DNA from: Glaciimonas soli
Lineage (GTDB): Bacteria > Pseudomonadota > Gammaproteobacteria > Burkholderiales > Burkholderiaceae_D
Assembly: GCF_009497155.1 (NCBI RefSeq)
Contig: NZ_WINI01000001.1
Coordinates: forward strand, 558,001-622,000
DNA: 64,000 nucleotides
Direction of reading: 5' to 3'
Shown: positions 1 to 9,757 of the stretch, piece after piece
How positions within the stretch are numbered: the stretch's first letter is position 1
How the letters are laid out: every line of letters begins with the position of its first letter
Made by a program: the position numbers and the translations under genes
Notes under the pieces: model-generated
The model's database searches: none
Told to the model about the DNA's origin: nothing
Seen by the model: the letters and a program-made list of their open reading frames with translations, nothing else

Positions 1-1
1 G

Positions 2-1438
2 ACGCCGGTCGATTGCCTGTCGCTGGTACAAAGCGCAATCGCCAGCGAACCGGCTGCGATGGTACGCGATGGTGGCGTGATCGCGACTGGCTTTGATGCC
101 GAACTAGACGAGCTGCGCGGCTTATCGGAAAACGCAGGGCAATTTTTAATTGATTTGGAAACCCGTGAACGTGCACGTACCGGGATTGCAAATTTGCGGG
201 TGGAATACAACAAAGTACACGGCTTCTATATTGAAGTCACGCACGGCCAAACCGATAAAGTGCCAGATGATTATCGGCGTCGTCAAACTTTAAAAAATGC
301 CGAACGTTACATCACGCCAGAACTAAAAGCGTTTGAAGACAAAGCCTTGTCTGCGCAAGAGCGTGCGCTGGTGCGCGAGAAAGTACTCTACGAGCAGTTG
401 TTGCAAGATTTGGCGCCGCACATCGCCACCCTGCAAACCATCGCCCATGCGATTGCGCAATTGGATACGCTGGTGGCATTGGCTGATCACGCAACACGTC
501 ATGATTGGTGTGCGCCACAACTGGTCAATCACCCCGCGATACAGATCACACAAGGTCGTCATCCGGTCGTAGAGAAACAGATAGAGCGATTCATCGCCAA
601 CGATTGCCTGCTCTCTGCGGAACACAAGTTGCTGCTGATTACGGGGCCCAACATGGGCGGTAAATCGACCTACATGCGGCAAGTGGCGCTGATTACCTTG
701 CTGGCCTACATTGGCAGTTATGTCCCCGCCAGCAGCGCCGTCATTGGACCGATAGATCGCATCTTTACGCGCATTGGCGCTGCTGATGATCTGGCGGGCG
801 GACGCTCTACTTTCATGGTGGAGATGACAGAATCGGCGGCAATTTTAAACGGTGCCAGCGAAAGCTCTCTGGTGCTAATGGACGAAGTTGGTCGCGGCAC
901 GTCCACTTTTGATGGTTTAGCATTAGCCTGGGCGATTGCTAAACAGTTAATCGACGTCACCCGCTGCTTTACCTTGTTTGCCACGCATTATTTTGAGCTG
1001 ACGCAGTTACCGGAAATTCACCCTAGCGCTGCCAACGTGCATTTGTCGGCAGTCGAGCATAAGGATAGTATTGTATTTTTACATGCAGTACAGCCTGGAC
1101 CGGCATCGCAAAGTTATGGCTTGCAAGTAGCGCAATTGGCTGGTGTGCCGGCGCAAGTGATACGCGCAGCGCGCAAACATCTGGCCTTATTAGAATCACA
1201 ATCGGTGCAGGCAACGCCCCAGTTTGACTTATTTTCTGCACCGTTGATCGAGATTGAAGAGGAAGCCGAGGAAGAGACAACTAGCGCTTCAATGCCAATT
1301 TCGACGGTTATGCCCAACCACGCTTTAACCGAAGCGTTAGCGTTAATCGATCCTGATGCGTTGACGCCTCGTGAAGCGTTAGAACAGTTATATCGCTTAA
1401 AGAATTTAAGTAATCTGCCAAGTGTTGGTGATGAATAA
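2..1438 (+). CDS. mutS: DNA mismatch repair protein MutS, 3' part (5' end outside window)
   Basis: The reading frame is open from the first bases of the window, so this is the C-terminal 478 residues of MutS, which recognises mismatches and recruits MutL. It covers the end of the core/lever region, the clamp ([13 protein letters not shown], residues YITPEL) and the ABC-type ATPase. The Walker A motif GPNMGGKST lies near 644, the Walker B/signature stretch [16 protein letters not shown] near 869, and FATHYFELT follows. The C-terminal tail has the usual acidic linker and a helix-turn-helix dimerisation segment ending shortly before TAA. The ATG at 59 is internal and not the true start. No defect is visible. 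Confidence 0.97.
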   Translation, partial: TPVDCLSLVQSAIASEPAAMVRDGGVIATGFDAELDELRGLSENAGQFLIDLETRERARTGIANLRVEYNKVHGFYIEVTHGQTDKVPDDYRRRQTLKNAERYITPELKAFEDKALSAQERALVREKVLYEQLLQDLAPHIATLQTIAHAIAQLDTLVALADHATRHDWCAPQLVNHPAIQITQGRHPVVEKQIERFIANDCLLSAEHKLLLITGPNMGGKSTYMRQVALITLLAYIGSYVPASSAVIGPIDRIFTRIGAADDLAGGRSTFMVEMTESAAILNGASESSLVLMDEVGRGTSTFDGLALAWAIAKQLIDVTRCFTLFATHYFELTQLPEIHPSAANVHLSAVEHKDSIVFLHAVQPGPASQSYGLQVAQLAGVPAQVIRAARKHLALLESQSVQATPQFDLFSAPLIEIEEEAEEETTSASMPISTVMPNHALTEALALIDPDALTPREALEQLYRLKNLSNLPSVGDE

Positions 1439-1462
1439 CTCTCTATGAAGTGATGCCAGATA

Positions 1463-2482
1463 ATGCCACTACGTCTCAATAGAACAAAAACAGGCCGACT
1501 ACCATCTGCGCTATGCGCTTTGGTTTTACTAAGCGCTGTTCTGTTTTCGCTTTCTGCGCACGCAGAAAATGAAAATACTGAAATAGCACCTGAGGTCGAG
1601 AGGTTCAGCTTTGGCGTCATTGGTCATCCATTTCACACGCCATTTGGCGAGCAAATTTTACGTAATGCGATCAAAGAAACTGATAGCGACAATCTGGCCT
1701 TTGTTGTCACTAACGGGATCAAATCTGCACAAGAGCCGTGCTCAGACACGTTGCTGGACGCACGTAAGAATCTCATCAATAGCGCAAAAAATGGACTAAT
1801 CCTGTCACTGGCCGGGAGCGACTGGAGCGAATGCAAACACAGCAATGGGCGTTCCGCCGCGATAGACAGGCTCAACCGTATCCGTGACGTGTTCTTCTCT
1901 GATGACTTTTCATTTGGCGCAAGCCGGATTCCCCTCACCCGCCAGTCGACCTCGCCCAAATTTTCCAGCTACGTTGAAAATGCGCGTTGGGATATCAGCA
2001 ATGTAGTGTTTGCCACGATCAATCTACCGGCGAAGAATAATCACTATTTGTCTGACGGCGGTCGCAATAGTGAATTTGAAGATCGTTCAATAGCAAACCG
2101 TGAATGGCTGCAGCGGATTTTTTTCATGGCAGCGCAAAACAAAGCTGACGGTATCGTTCTGTTTGCTGATGGCGATCCTTTGGCTTTGCCACGCCATAAA
2201 GTGTTTGATTTCAACACCAAACGAGACGGCTTTGCGGAAATTCGTAAAGTGATCTACGCCTCGGCTGCTAAATTCCGGGGAAAAGTACTTATAGTGCATA
2301 GCGCATCTTCAACGGATGGCTCAGCGCTTGCGTCGACCGTGCCGACAATTATCTGGCAAAAAAATCTGGGGGATTTGGACGTGGCGTCATCGTGGGTCAA
2401 AATCACTGTTGATGAGCACAATAAGACATTGTTCGCACTAGGAAAAAAGCGTAACGAGCGCATTAAAGCTTTGCCACAATAG
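1463..2482 (+). CDS. Secreted metallophosphoesterase-fold protein lacking the metal ligands
   Basis: 339 residues with a Sec signal peptide (basic N-terminus, hydrophobic residues 15-30, cleavage after AHA). The layout resembles a family of secreted calcineurin-like phosphoesterases in Burkholderiales, which from memory carry VIGD, DGDIK, PGDN-WTDC and VHGDSH blocks. Here the equivalent blocks read VIGHPF, TNGIKSA, LAGSDWSEC and IVHSASS, so the aspartate, asparagine and histidine metal ligands appear to be replaced while the scaffold (CSD, WSEC, NREWLQ) is kept. It starts 24 bases after mutS and may be co-transcribed with it; its ribosome site is weak. The family match is from memory and is moderate; the absence of a canonical D-x-H/GNHE/GHxH set is visible directly. 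Confidence 0.6.
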   Translation: MPLRLNRTKTGRLPSALCALVLLSAVLFSLSAHAENENTEIAPEVERFSFGVIGHPFHTPFGEQILRNAIKETDSDNLAFVVTNGIKSAQEPCSDTLLDARKNLINSAKNGLILSLAGSDWSECKHSNGRSAAIDRLNRIRDVFFSDDFSFGASRIPLTRQSTSPKFSSYVENARWDISNVVFATINLPAKNNHYLSDGGRNSEFEDRSIANREWLQRIFFMAAQNKADGIVLFADGDPLALPRHKVFDFNTKRDGFAEIRKVIYASAAKFRGKVLIVHSASSTDGSALASTVPTIIWQKNLGDLDVASSWVKITVDEHNKTLFALGKKRNERIKALPQ

Positions 2483-2485
2483 TGT

Positions 2486-2512
2486 TTCCCTCTCCACTGG
2501 CGGGAGAGGGAA
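2486..2512. terminator. Hairpin between convergent genes
   Basis: Inverted repeat TTCCCTCTCC / GGGAGAGGGAA directly after the stop of the secreted protein and before the end of slyD, which runs the other way. There is no clear T-run, so termination is inferred from position. Confidence 0.45.
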
Positions 2513-2533
2513 TAACATATTTCCTGCTGTATT

Positions 2534-3073
2534 TTAGTGAATAGGATGACTACGGAAATGGTCACCTTCATCACCCTCATCATCACCATGGTGATGGCCA
2601 TGCGCGCCATGCACGTGTTGATGCGTGATTTCTTCTTCGGTAGCTGCTCTTACTTCTTTAACCGTCAAGGCAAAACGCAATGCCATGCCGGCCAGCGGAT
2701 GGTTACCATCCAATACAACTTTGCCATCGGCGATATCAGTGACAGTGAAAATCACTGGGTACTCTTCTTCATCGTCACCGTCAGGCGAACCTTCAAACTG
2801 CATCCCGACTTCTAATGGCGTCGGCAGACGATCACGCGGCTCAATTTTGACCAATTCATTGTCGTACTCACCGAAAGCATCTTCTGGCTCTACTTGCAAT
2901 TCGATTTTGTCGCCCACTTGCTTGCCGTCTAATGCTTCTTCGATTTTCGGCAAAGTGCCTTCATAGTCGCCATGCAGATACACCATCGGCTCTTTGCCTT
3001 CTTCGATCACAGTGCCCTGCGCATCGGACAAAATGTATTCCACAGTTACTACGGTATCTTTAGCAATTTTCAT
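2534..3073 (-). CDS. slyD: FKBP-type peptidyl-prolyl isomerase SlyD
   Basis: 179 residues. SlyD is a cytoplasmic prolyl isomerase and chaperone that also binds nickel and supplies it to hydrogenase maturation in E. coli. The N-terminus MKIAKDTVVTVEY, the split FKBP domain with inserted flap (about residues 70-125) and the His/Asp-rich tail (HQHVHGAHGHHHGDDEG) are typical. The open frame extends 45 codons further upstream, but the ATG at 3073 has a good ribosome site (AGGGAAG) and matches the family start; the extension would run through the palindromic element at 3095-3205. It is transcribed divergently from roxA. Confidence 0.93.
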   Translation of the reverse strand: MKIAKDTVVTVEYILSDAQGTVIEEGKEPMVYLHGDYEGTLPKIEEALDGKQVGDKIELQVEPEDAFGEYDNELVKIEPRDRLPTPLEVGMQFEGSPDGDDEEEYPVIFTVTDIADGKVVLDGNHPLAGMALRFALTVKEVRAATEEEITHQHVHGAHGHHHGDDEGDEGDHFRSHPIH

Positions 3074-3094
3074 CGTACTTCCCTCATAAATATA

Positions 3095-3205
3095 GGACTT
3101 CCGCAAAATTGTTCCAGCAACGAACTTGTCACCCTTGCCGTACCCAGACTGTACGATAGTACGGCAAGCAGGCGCAATGCCGATGGGGCAGTTTTGCGGA
3201 AATCC
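3095..3205. repeat. Palindromic MITE-like element, copy 1
   Basis: Outer arms of about 21 bp: GGACTTCCGCAAAATTG at 3095 pairs with CAGTTTTGCGGAAATCC ending at 3205. Inside is a second perfect 10-bp pair, CTTGCCGTAC (3134-3143) and GTACGGCAAG (3159-3168). It sits in the slyD-roxA divergent intergenic region. Similar structures occur at 17940-18037 and 46008-46111. No coding capacity is seen; it is probably a non-autonomous or REP-like repeat. Confidence 0.7.
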
Positions 3206-3272
3206 CAATAAAAAAATATTTGCTGAGATTATACCCGGCGAATCTTTGGCTCACCCCAGATATAATGGCGTC

Positions 3273-4394
3273 ATGAAAAATTTTACTCTCTTGGGCGGCC
3301 TGTCCCCAGCGCAATTTTTGCGCGATTACTGGCACAAAAAACCACTGTTAATTCGTCAAGCTTTCCCCGGATTCACCGCACCACTGTCTCCTGAAGCGTT
3401 ATTTGAGATGGCGGCCAGAGAGGATGTCGAATCGCGGCTGATCACACATGTCAAAAAAGAATGGCAAGTTACACACGGACAAGATATTAAGTTGCCAACT
3501 CTTAGTCAAAAAGAATGGACGCTTTTAGTGCAAGGGGTGAATCTGCATGATGATGCAACTGATGCTTTACTGCGACAGTTCCGCTTTATTCCCGATGCGC
3601 GTCTGGATGATTTGATGATCAGTTTCGCAACTGATGGCGGCGGCGTTGGGCCGCACTTCGACTCTTATGATGTCTTTTTATTGCAGGCCCATGGACAGCG
3701 TCGCTGGAAAATCGGCGCTGGACAAGATTTAACCCTGGTAAAAGGCAGCGCATTAAAAATCCTGAAGAATTTCACGCCGGATGAAGAGTTCGTTTTAGAA
3801 CCGGGCGATATGCTGTATCTGCCACCGCAATATGCCCACGATGGCGTTGCAATTGGTGAATGCATGACGTATTCGATAGGATTTCGTGCGCCACCGTTTC
3901 AAGAATTAGGCGAAGCATTTTTACAGTTCATGAGCGACTCCATCGCCCTGCCTGGCCGCTACGCTGATCCAGATCTGACACCGACTAAGCATCCTGCAGA
4001 AATCAGCCGAAACATGTTGTCACAGATTTCGGATGAATTAAATAAAGTGCGCTTTACAGAGGATGACATCACCATCTTTGTTGGTGAATATTTATCCGAA
4101 CCTAAAGCGCAGGTATTTTTCGAATCACCAGCAAAACCATTGACACTGGCACGTTTTACCGCCTCCATTGCCAAACGCGGCGTGAGTTTGTCGCGCAAAA
4201 CGCAAATGCTGTATCGCGGCAAGCATGTGTTTATTAATGGGGAATCTTTCGCTGCAGGTGCAGAAGATAAGGTGTCGCTATGCGTGTTGGCTGATCAGCG
4301 TCGCCTGGACGGCGAGGCAGCGGCTCAAGTTTCTACCGATGTACTGGAGGCTTTGTACACCTGGTATGAAGATGGCTGGGTTAATCTAGGCTGA
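3273..4394 (+). CDS. roxA: JmjC/cupin ribosomal oxygenase (L16 arginine hydroxylase) RoxA
   Basis: 373 residues, the same length as E. coli YcfD/RoxA, a 2-oxoglutarate and Fe(II)-dependent oxygenase that hydroxylates an arginine of ribosomal protein L16. The iron-binding triad is visible: H128 and D130 in GPHFDSYDVF, and H189 in LPPQYAHDGVA. The double-stranded beta-helix core spans about residues 90-215, followed by a dimerisation helix region and a winged-helix-like C-terminal part. The start at 3273 (MKNFTLLGGL) fits the family; an open frame continues upstream through the palindromic repeat and is not likely to be translated. Confidence 0.9.
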   Translation: MKNFTLLGGLSPAQFLRDYWHKKPLLIRQAFPGFTAPLSPEALFEMAAREDVESRLITHVKKEWQVTHGQDIKLPTLSQKEWTLLVQGVNLHDDATDALLRQFRFIPDARLDDLMISFATDGGGVGPHFDSYDVFLLQAHGQRRWKIGAGQDLTLVKGSALKILKNFTPDEEFVLEPGDMLYLPPQYAHDGVAIGECMTYSIGFRAPPFQELGEAFLQFMSDSIALPGRYADPDLTPTKHPAEISRNMLSQISDELNKVRFTEDDITIFVGEYLSEPKAQVFFESPAKPLTLARFTASIAKRGVSLSRKTQMLYRGKHVFINGESFAAGAEDKVSLCVLADQRRLDGEAAAQVSTDVLEALYTWYEDGWVNLG

Positions 4395-4399
4395 TGTTC

Positions 4400-4430
4400 A
4401 AGCCACTCTCCCGCGTGCGGGAGAGTGGCT
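4400..4430. terminator. Hairpin between roxA and nadB
   Basis: AGCCACTCTCCCGC, short loop, GGGAGAGTGGCT: a near-perfect 12-bp stem lying between the convergent roxA and nadB stops. It can act in either direction; no strong T-run is present. Confidence 0.55.
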
Positions 4431-4435
4431 ATTCC

Positions 4436-6037
4436 TTACCTCCGCTTAGGCGTCAATACCGTTGGCAGCGCTTTCGCCAATGTCTCCGGATAATCCTGAC
4501 TGAAGTGCAATCCACGGCTTTCACGTCGCGATAAGGCGCTCTCTACAATCAACGAAGCGACTTGCATCAAATTCCGTAGCTCCAACAAATCGCGGGTAAT
4601 GCGGAAATTTGCGTAATACTCGTCAACCTCTTCTTTCAACAAGCGCAGCCTATGCTGTGCGCGTTCCAGACGTTTATTGGTACGAACGATGCCGACGTAA
4701 TTCCACATGAAGCGCCGTAATTCATCCCAGTTATGGGCGATGACAACTTCCTCATCCGCATTGGTGACCCGACTTTCATCCCACTCCGGTAACGTCACAT
4801 TATGTGATGTCGTTTGCTGTTCTATATAGTTAGCCGTGGCACGACCGACGACGACACACTCCAGCAATGAATTGCTTGCCAGTCGATTAGCCCCATGCAA
4901 GCCGGTGTAGGCAGTTTCACCAACGGCATATAGGCCCAGCATATCGGTCCGTCCTTCCAGATCAGTAACCACGCCACCGCACGTGAAATGTACTGCTGGC
5001 ACGACCGGAATGGCTTGCGTGGTGATATCAATGCCAAGCTCTAAACAACGTGCATAAATGGTAGGAAAATGTTCCTTTAAGAATTCCGGCGACTTGTGAC
5101 TGATGTCCAGATTGACATAATCCAGACCGCGTTTTTTCATCTCGAAATCAATTGCACGCGCAACGATGTCACGTGGCGCCAATTCTCCGCGTGCATCATG
5201 CGCTGGCATGAAACGCGTGTCAGCATCAGCACCCGCCGCCTCTGGCAGTTTCAGCAAACCACCTTCGCCGCGAATAGCTTCAGTAATCAAGAAGGATTTT
5301 GCATAAGGATGGTACAAGCAAGTCGGATGGAACTGGATGAATTCCATATTGGCGACGCGGCAGCCCGCACGCCAAGCCATCGCAATCCCGTCGCCAGTGG
5401 CGGTGTCGGGATTGGTGGTGTACAGATAAACTTTACCTGCGCCACCTGTCGCTAGTACTGTGTGATCTGCGGCTATCGTAATCACTTTTCCGGTCTTCAC
5501 GTCCTGCGCATATAAGCCTAGACAATGCGGTGTCACACTGGCAGGATCCATTTTTTTAGACGTAATCAAATCTATCGCATAGTGATCTTCGAGCAGCGTG
5601 ATATTCGGATGTGCGCGCACTTTTTGTTCTAGCGTCACTTGCACTGCATGGCCGGTCGCATCGGCAGCGTGAATGATGCGACGCTGACTATGGCCGCCTT
5701 CGCGGGTTAAATGAAAACCGAGTTCTGCATTTACATCCGGTGTAAAAGGAACACCTTGCGCGATCAACCACTCGATCGCTGCACGACCTTGTTCGACGAT
5801 GGTACGGGTGGCAGCTTCATCGCATAAACCACCACCGGCAATCAAAGTATCGGATACGTGCTGCTCAATACTATCGCCAGAATCGAGCACCGCCGCGATA
5901 CCGCCCTGCGCCCAATCGCTGGCACCATCGCGTAAAGCGCGTTTAGAAATAATCACAACCTGGCGATGCTCCGCCAGATGCAAGGCAACCGATAAACCTG
6001 CAAGACCACTGCCGATGATGGCGACGTCGAATTTCAT
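4436..6037 (-). CDS. nadB: L-aspartate oxidase
   Basis: 533 residues, normal for NadB, which oxidises L-aspartate to iminoaspartate with FAD in the first step of NAD biosynthesis. The N-terminal dinucleotide fold [14 protein letters not shown] (about residues 9-22), the [12 protein letters not shown] segment, [12 protein letters not shown] with the active-site histidine/arginine region, the capping domain, [10 protein letters not shown] and the C-terminal three-helix domain are all present. nadA and nadC are not in the window. purT follows upstream on the same strand after a gap of about 70 bases, so the two could share a transcript. Confidence 0.95.
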   Translation of the reverse strand: MKFDVAIIGSGLAGLSVALHLAEHRQVVIISKRALRDGASDWAQGGIAAVLDSGDSIEQHVSDTLIAGGGLCDEAATRTIVEQGRAAIEWLIAQGVPFTPDVNAELGFHLTREGGHSQRRIIHAADATGHAVQVTLEQKVRAHPNITLLEDHYAIDLITSKKMDPASVTPHCLGLYAQDVKTGKVITIAADHTVLATGGAGKVYLYTTNPDTATGDGIAMAWRAGCRVANMEFIQFHPTCLYHPYAKSFLITEAIRGEGGLLKLPEAAGADADTRFMPAHDARGELAPRDIVARAIDFEMKKRGLDYVNLDISHKSPEFLKEHFPTIYARCLELGIDITTQAIPVVPAVHFTCGGVVTDLEGRTDMLGLYAVGETAYTGLHGANRLASNSLLECVVVGRATANYIEQQTTSHNVTLPEWDESRVTNADEEVVIAHNWDELRRFMWNYVGIVRTNKRLERAQHRLRLLKEEVDEYYANFRITRDLLELRNLMQVASLIVESALSRRESRGLHFSQDYPETLAKALPTVLTPKRR

Positions 6038-6105
6038 GATGGTGTTTTTATCCGAGTTTTAGAATAAGTTACTGATGTGCTTATGGACGCGTAACATCAG
6101 TTAAA

Positions 6106-7317
6106 TTAGTTGGAAATAACCGGCTTCACTTTAGCCGCTGCCTGCTTGGCGCGTATCCGTGCACTTTCCACATCGTTACCAGTAGCCAGCGCCACCCCCA
6201 TACGACGGCGAGCAAACGACTCTGGTTTACCGAACAAACGGATGTCGATACCGGGCTCACGCAACGCGTCAGCAACGCCTTCAAAAGCGATCGCTTTGGC
6301 GTCGTGTTTTCCATAGATGACAGCCGATGCAGCCGGACTATTGAGGGCGACGTTGACAGGCAAACCGAGGATGGCTTTCGCGTGCAATTCAAATTCGCTT
6401 TGTACCTGACTGGCCATGGTTACCATACCGGTATCATGCGGACGCGGGCTGACTTCAGAGAACCAGACCATTTCGTTTTTAACGAATAACTCAACGCCGA
6501 ACAAACCCAATCCCCCGAGATTGTCCGTAACTTTTTTGGCGATATCGCGCGCGCGCATCAATGCCTCTGAATCCATCGCGCAAGGCTGCCAGGATTCGAC
6601 GTAATCGCCCTGCACCTGGACGTGACCGATGGGCTCGCAGAAATGTGTTTTGATGCTGCCATCAGCTTCCAATGCACGCACCGTTAACAAGGTGATTTCA
6701 TAATCAAAGTCGATAAATCCTTCGACGATTACACGACCGGCATCCACCCGGCTACCTGCTGCAGCATGAGCCCACGCTGCTTCGATATCTGCGGCGCTGT
6801 CGAGCTTAGACTGGCCTTTGCCAGAAGAAGACATCACCGGTTTAACTACGCAAGGAAAACCAATCACGGCGCAAGCCGCTTTCAATTCATCGATGTTATT
6901 AGCAAAGCGATATGGCGATGTTGCCAGACCCAGTGTCTCGCCAGCCAGGCGACGTATGCCTTCACGGTTCATGGTGAGCCAGGTGGCCCGCGCGGTTGGA
7001 ATGACAGTCACTTTCCCCGCAGCCTCCATCGCGACCAGCGTTTCGGTAGCAATCGCTTCAATTTCCGGCACGATCAAATCTGGCTTTTCTTTCTCAATTA
7101 ATGCTTCCAGTGCGGAACCATCGGCCATATTGATAACATGCGAACGATGCGCAACCTGATGACCCGGAGCGTTCGGATAACGGTCTACGGCAATGACTTC
7201 TACGCCCAAACGTTGTAGAGAAATAATGACTTCTTTACCAAGCTCGCCAGAGCCCAACAACATAACTTTAGTAGCCGAAGGAGAAAGAGGTGTACCGATG
7301 CGGGTGATTTTTTTCAT
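6106..7317 (-). CDS. purT: Formate-dependent phosphoribosylglycinamide formyltransferase
   Basis: 403 residues. PurT is an ATP-grasp enzyme that uses formate and ATP to formylate GAR in purine synthesis, an alternative to folate-dependent PurN. The start [29 protein letters not shown] is typical, as are [11 protein letters not shown] in the ATP-grasp domain (about residues 160-170), [28 protein letters not shown] near residues 275-305 and the C-terminal [11 protein letters not shown]. It lies just upstream of nadB on the same strand. Confidence 0.96.
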   Translation of the reverse strand: MKKITRIGTPLSPSATKVMLLGSGELGKEVIISLQRLGVEVIAVDRYPNAPGHQVAHRSHVINMADGSALEALIEKEKPDLIVPEIEAIATETLVAMEAAGKVTVIPTARATWLTMNREGIRRLAGETLGLATSPYRFANNIDELKAACAVIGFPCVVKPVMSSSGKGQSKLDSAADIEAAWAHAAAGSRVDAGRVIVEGFIDFDYEITLLTVRALEADGSIKTHFCEPIGHVQVQGDYVESWQPCAMDSEALMRARDIAKKVTDNLGGLGLFGVELFVKNEMVWFSEVSPRPHDTGMVTMASQVQSEFELHAKAILGLPVNVALNSPAASAVIYGKHDAKAIAFEGVADALREPGIDIRLFGKPESFARRRMGVALATGNDVESARIRAKQAAAKVKPVISN

Positions 7318-7460
7318 AATGAGGATAAAAGCAATTTTGCTAATTTGATGTCAATGAAATGAAGAGATGCTCTGGACTAAATCTTAAATACATGTCTACA
7401 TGCAATGTTCTAGATCCGTAATGGTACTTGATATTGTTTATCCGTTTGTCGCGAAGCCAA

Positions 7461-7491
7461 TAAAAAAGCCGTCAGAGATTATCTGACGGCT
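7461..7491 (-). terminator. Rho-independent terminator of the MHS permease gene
   Basis: On the minus strand AGCCGTCAGA, a 5-base loop and TCTGACGGCT are followed by TTTTTTA: a perfect 10-bp stem with T-run, 29 bases beyond the stop of the permease gene. Confidence 0.85.
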
Positions 7492-7519
7492 GACGACTCT
7501 TATACTGAACTGTTGCGAC

Positions 7520-9205
7520 TTAGCGTTCAGTCGCGTAAATATCGTTGTCCTTAGTCTCTTTTACAAACAGCATACCGATCACAAAAGTCACTAACGCAAT
7601 CACGATCGGGTACCAAAGACCATAATAAATATCCCCTTTCAACGCCACCATCGCAAACGCCATCGTTGGTAACAAACCACCAAACCAGCCATTTCCGATG
7701 TGATATGGCATAGACATGGAGGTATAACGAATCCGGGTTGGGAACATTTCCACCAGCATTGCCGCGATTGGTCCATACACCATGGTCACGTAAAGTACCA
7801 AGATAAACAGTAATAGCAGCACCATAGGTTTATTCATCTGCGCTGGATCAGCTTTGCTTGGATAGCCGGCGCCTTTGATATCAGCGGCTAATTCTGCAGA
7901 AAAGGCTTTGTCTTTGGCTGCAGCATCTTCTTTCGACAGGCCTTTGGCATCATACGAAGTCAAAATTTTATCGCCGATTTTAATACTGGCTACAGACCCT
8001 GATTCACCCGCAACATTTTCATAATTGACGGACATCGAGGCTAGCTTTGCCTTGGCGATATCGCAAGATGATGTGAATTTTTTGGTGCCAGTCGGATTAA
8101 ATTGGAATTGGCAAGTATTAGGATCGGCAGTGACGATCACAGGGGAGTTTTTCTGCGCCGCTTCCAATGCCGGATTACCATAATGCGTCAACCCGGAAAA
8201 AATCGGGAAGTACGTTAATGCGGCAATCAAACAACCCGCCATGATGATCGGTTTTCGGCCAATTTTGTCAGACAATGCACCGAAAATAACAAAGAACGGC
8301 GTTGCGATCAACAAGGCCAGCGCTATCAAAATATTCGCAGTCGCACCATCGACTTTCAACGTTTGCGTCAAAAAGAATAATGCATAGAACTGCCCGGTGT
8401 ACCACACCACAGCTTGTCCTGCCGTTAGCCCAACCAAGGCCAAAATCACCAATTTCAAATTTTTCCATTGGCCAAATGCTTCCGTCAATGGTGCCTTGGA
8501 GACCTTGCCTTCCGCCTTCATTTTTGCAAAGGCTGGCGATTCATTCATCGACAAACGAATCCAGACTGAAACGCCTAGCAAAACGATAGAAACCAAAAAC
8601 GGAATACGCCATCCCCATGCGGCAAATGCTTCTTCACCGACAGTAGTACGCACTCCTAAAATCACCAGCAGTGACAAGAATAAACCCAAGGTTGCTGTGG
8701 TTTGTATCCATGATGTGAAGGCACCGCGCTTGTCATCCGGGGCATGCTCTGCCACATAAGTCGCAGCCCCTCCATATTCACCGCCAAGCGCCAGGCCCTG
8801 CAAAATACGTAAGGAGATCAAAATGATTGGAGCCGTGATGCCGATGGTGGCGTAGTTAGGCAAAAGGCCGACGATGAAGGTAGATGCCCCCATAATCAGG
8901 ATGGTAATCAAAAAAGTATATTTACGGCCGATCATGTCACCCAGACGGCCAAATATCAATGCGCCGAAAGGACGAACAATAAACCCTGCAGCAAAAGCTA
9001 ACAGCGCAAAAATAAAACCGGTATTTGTATCGGTGCCTGAAAAGAATTGCTTGGCAATAATCGCTGCCAATGAACCATAAAGATAAAAGTCATACCATTC
9101 AAACACAGTGCCAAGTGAAGAAGCAAAAATGACCTTCTTCTCCTCCCTCGTCATGCCTTTCGCGATGCCATTCGCGGCTTTTACTGGCGCTGTTGTCGTC
9201 TTCAT
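7520..9205 (-). CDS. MHS-family MFS permease (ProP-like) with a large inserted loop
   Basis: 561 residues from the ATG at 9205, which has a ribosome site GGAGA; an open frame runs 30 codons further upstream. It carries metabolite:H+ symporter marks: SSLGTVFEWYDFYLYGS in helix 1, GRLGDMIGRKYTF between helices 2 and 3, and LGGEYGGAATYVAEHAP in helix 5. About 105 polar residues, including two cysteines (NTCQF and SSCD), are inserted after helix 8 or 9 before the last three helices. Substrate cannot be told from sequence; the family takes up osmolytes, dicarboxylates or aromatic acids. Confidence 0.85.
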   Translation of the reverse strand: MKTTTAPVKAANGIAKGMTREEKKVIFASSLGTVFEWYDFYLYGSLAAIIAKQFFSGTDTNTGFIFALLAFAAGFIVRPFGALIFGRLGDMIGRKYTFLITILIMGASTFIVGLLPNYATIGITAPIILISLRILQGLALGGEYGGAATYVAEHAPDDKRGAFTSWIQTTATLGLFLSLLVILGVRTTVGEEAFAAWGWRIPFLVSIVLLGVSVWIRLSMNESPAFAKMKAEGKVSKAPLTEAFGQWKNLKLVILALVGLTAGQAVVWYTGQFYALFFLTQTLKVDGATANILIALALLIATPFFVIFGALSDKIGRKPIIMAGCLIAALTYFPIFSGLTHYGNPALEAAQKNSPVIVTADPNTCQFQFNPTGTKKFTSSCDIAKAKLASMSVNYENVAGESGSVASIKIGDKILTSYDAKGLSKEDAAAKDKAFSAELAADIKGAGYPSKADPAQMNKPMVLLLLFILVLYVTMVYGPIAAMLVEMFPTRIRYTSMSMPYHIGNGWFGGLLPTMAFAMVALKGDIYYGLWYPIVIALVTFVIGMLFVKETKDNDIYATER

Positions 9206-9683
9206 GTTGGTCTCCGCTTTGGTTTTTATAAAGTGCTGGCTTGACTCGCTTTTGCGCGATTTGTTATAAGCCGGCGCCAATCCTGGAACAATCACACGTA
9301 TACCCTGCTTGGAATTTGCAAGATAGAAACATTCTAAACCACTTTATAGATTTGTTATCAAAGTGAATTGATCATGCTTATGCAGAATTTATCCGATCAT
9401 GATCTGGCCAAAAACAGTCGATTGGCTCCAAGAAGAGATCGCACAGTTACTTAATTTATTAAAAAAGGGAGGATGGTTATGACAACTGGCGAGATATTTG
9501 CCACACCATGTGGAATGCGAATGTATTCCGGATAGAAAAAATATGAGCAATAGACTTCTCCCGGAACCTTCGCCCGGCTAAAGCCGGTGAGCAAGAAGAA
9601 TGCTGGGAGGCGCAGCCGTGCACTTGTAATGAGCATCGCAAGCACGGTTTTGATTTGTGTAGGTGGTTCAGAAAAAATCCAAT
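9206..9683. other. Intergenic region, 478 bp
   Basis: Holds the promoter region of the MHS permease and an 18-codon plus-strand ORF at 9479-9535 (MTTGEIFATPCG...) behind an unusually good ribosome site GGGAGGA. From 9545 to 9660 it is GC-rich with a small hairpin (CCGGCTAAAGCCGG). A plus-strand transcript could end at the bidirectional terminator at 9684, so a small RNA or micro-protein is possible but unproven. Confidence 0.3.
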
Positions 9684-9712
9684 AAAAAAGCCGACACTAG
9701 GTCGGCTTTTTT
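9684..9712. terminator. Bidirectional rho-independent terminator
   Basis: AAAAAAGCCGAC, a 5-base loop and GTCGGCTTTTTT. It lies downstream of the minus-strand Ala-rich lipoprotein gene, whose terminator it must be, and could also end a plus-strand transcript. Confidence 0.88.
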
Positions 9713-9757
9713 ACAGCAATGACTGATTATAAAAATCAGCCGTTGCTCGCAGTACGA

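Noticed and set aside
3126-3272. N-terminal extension of RoxA
   Set aside because: It runs through the palindromic repeat; the start at 3273 gives exactly the family length.
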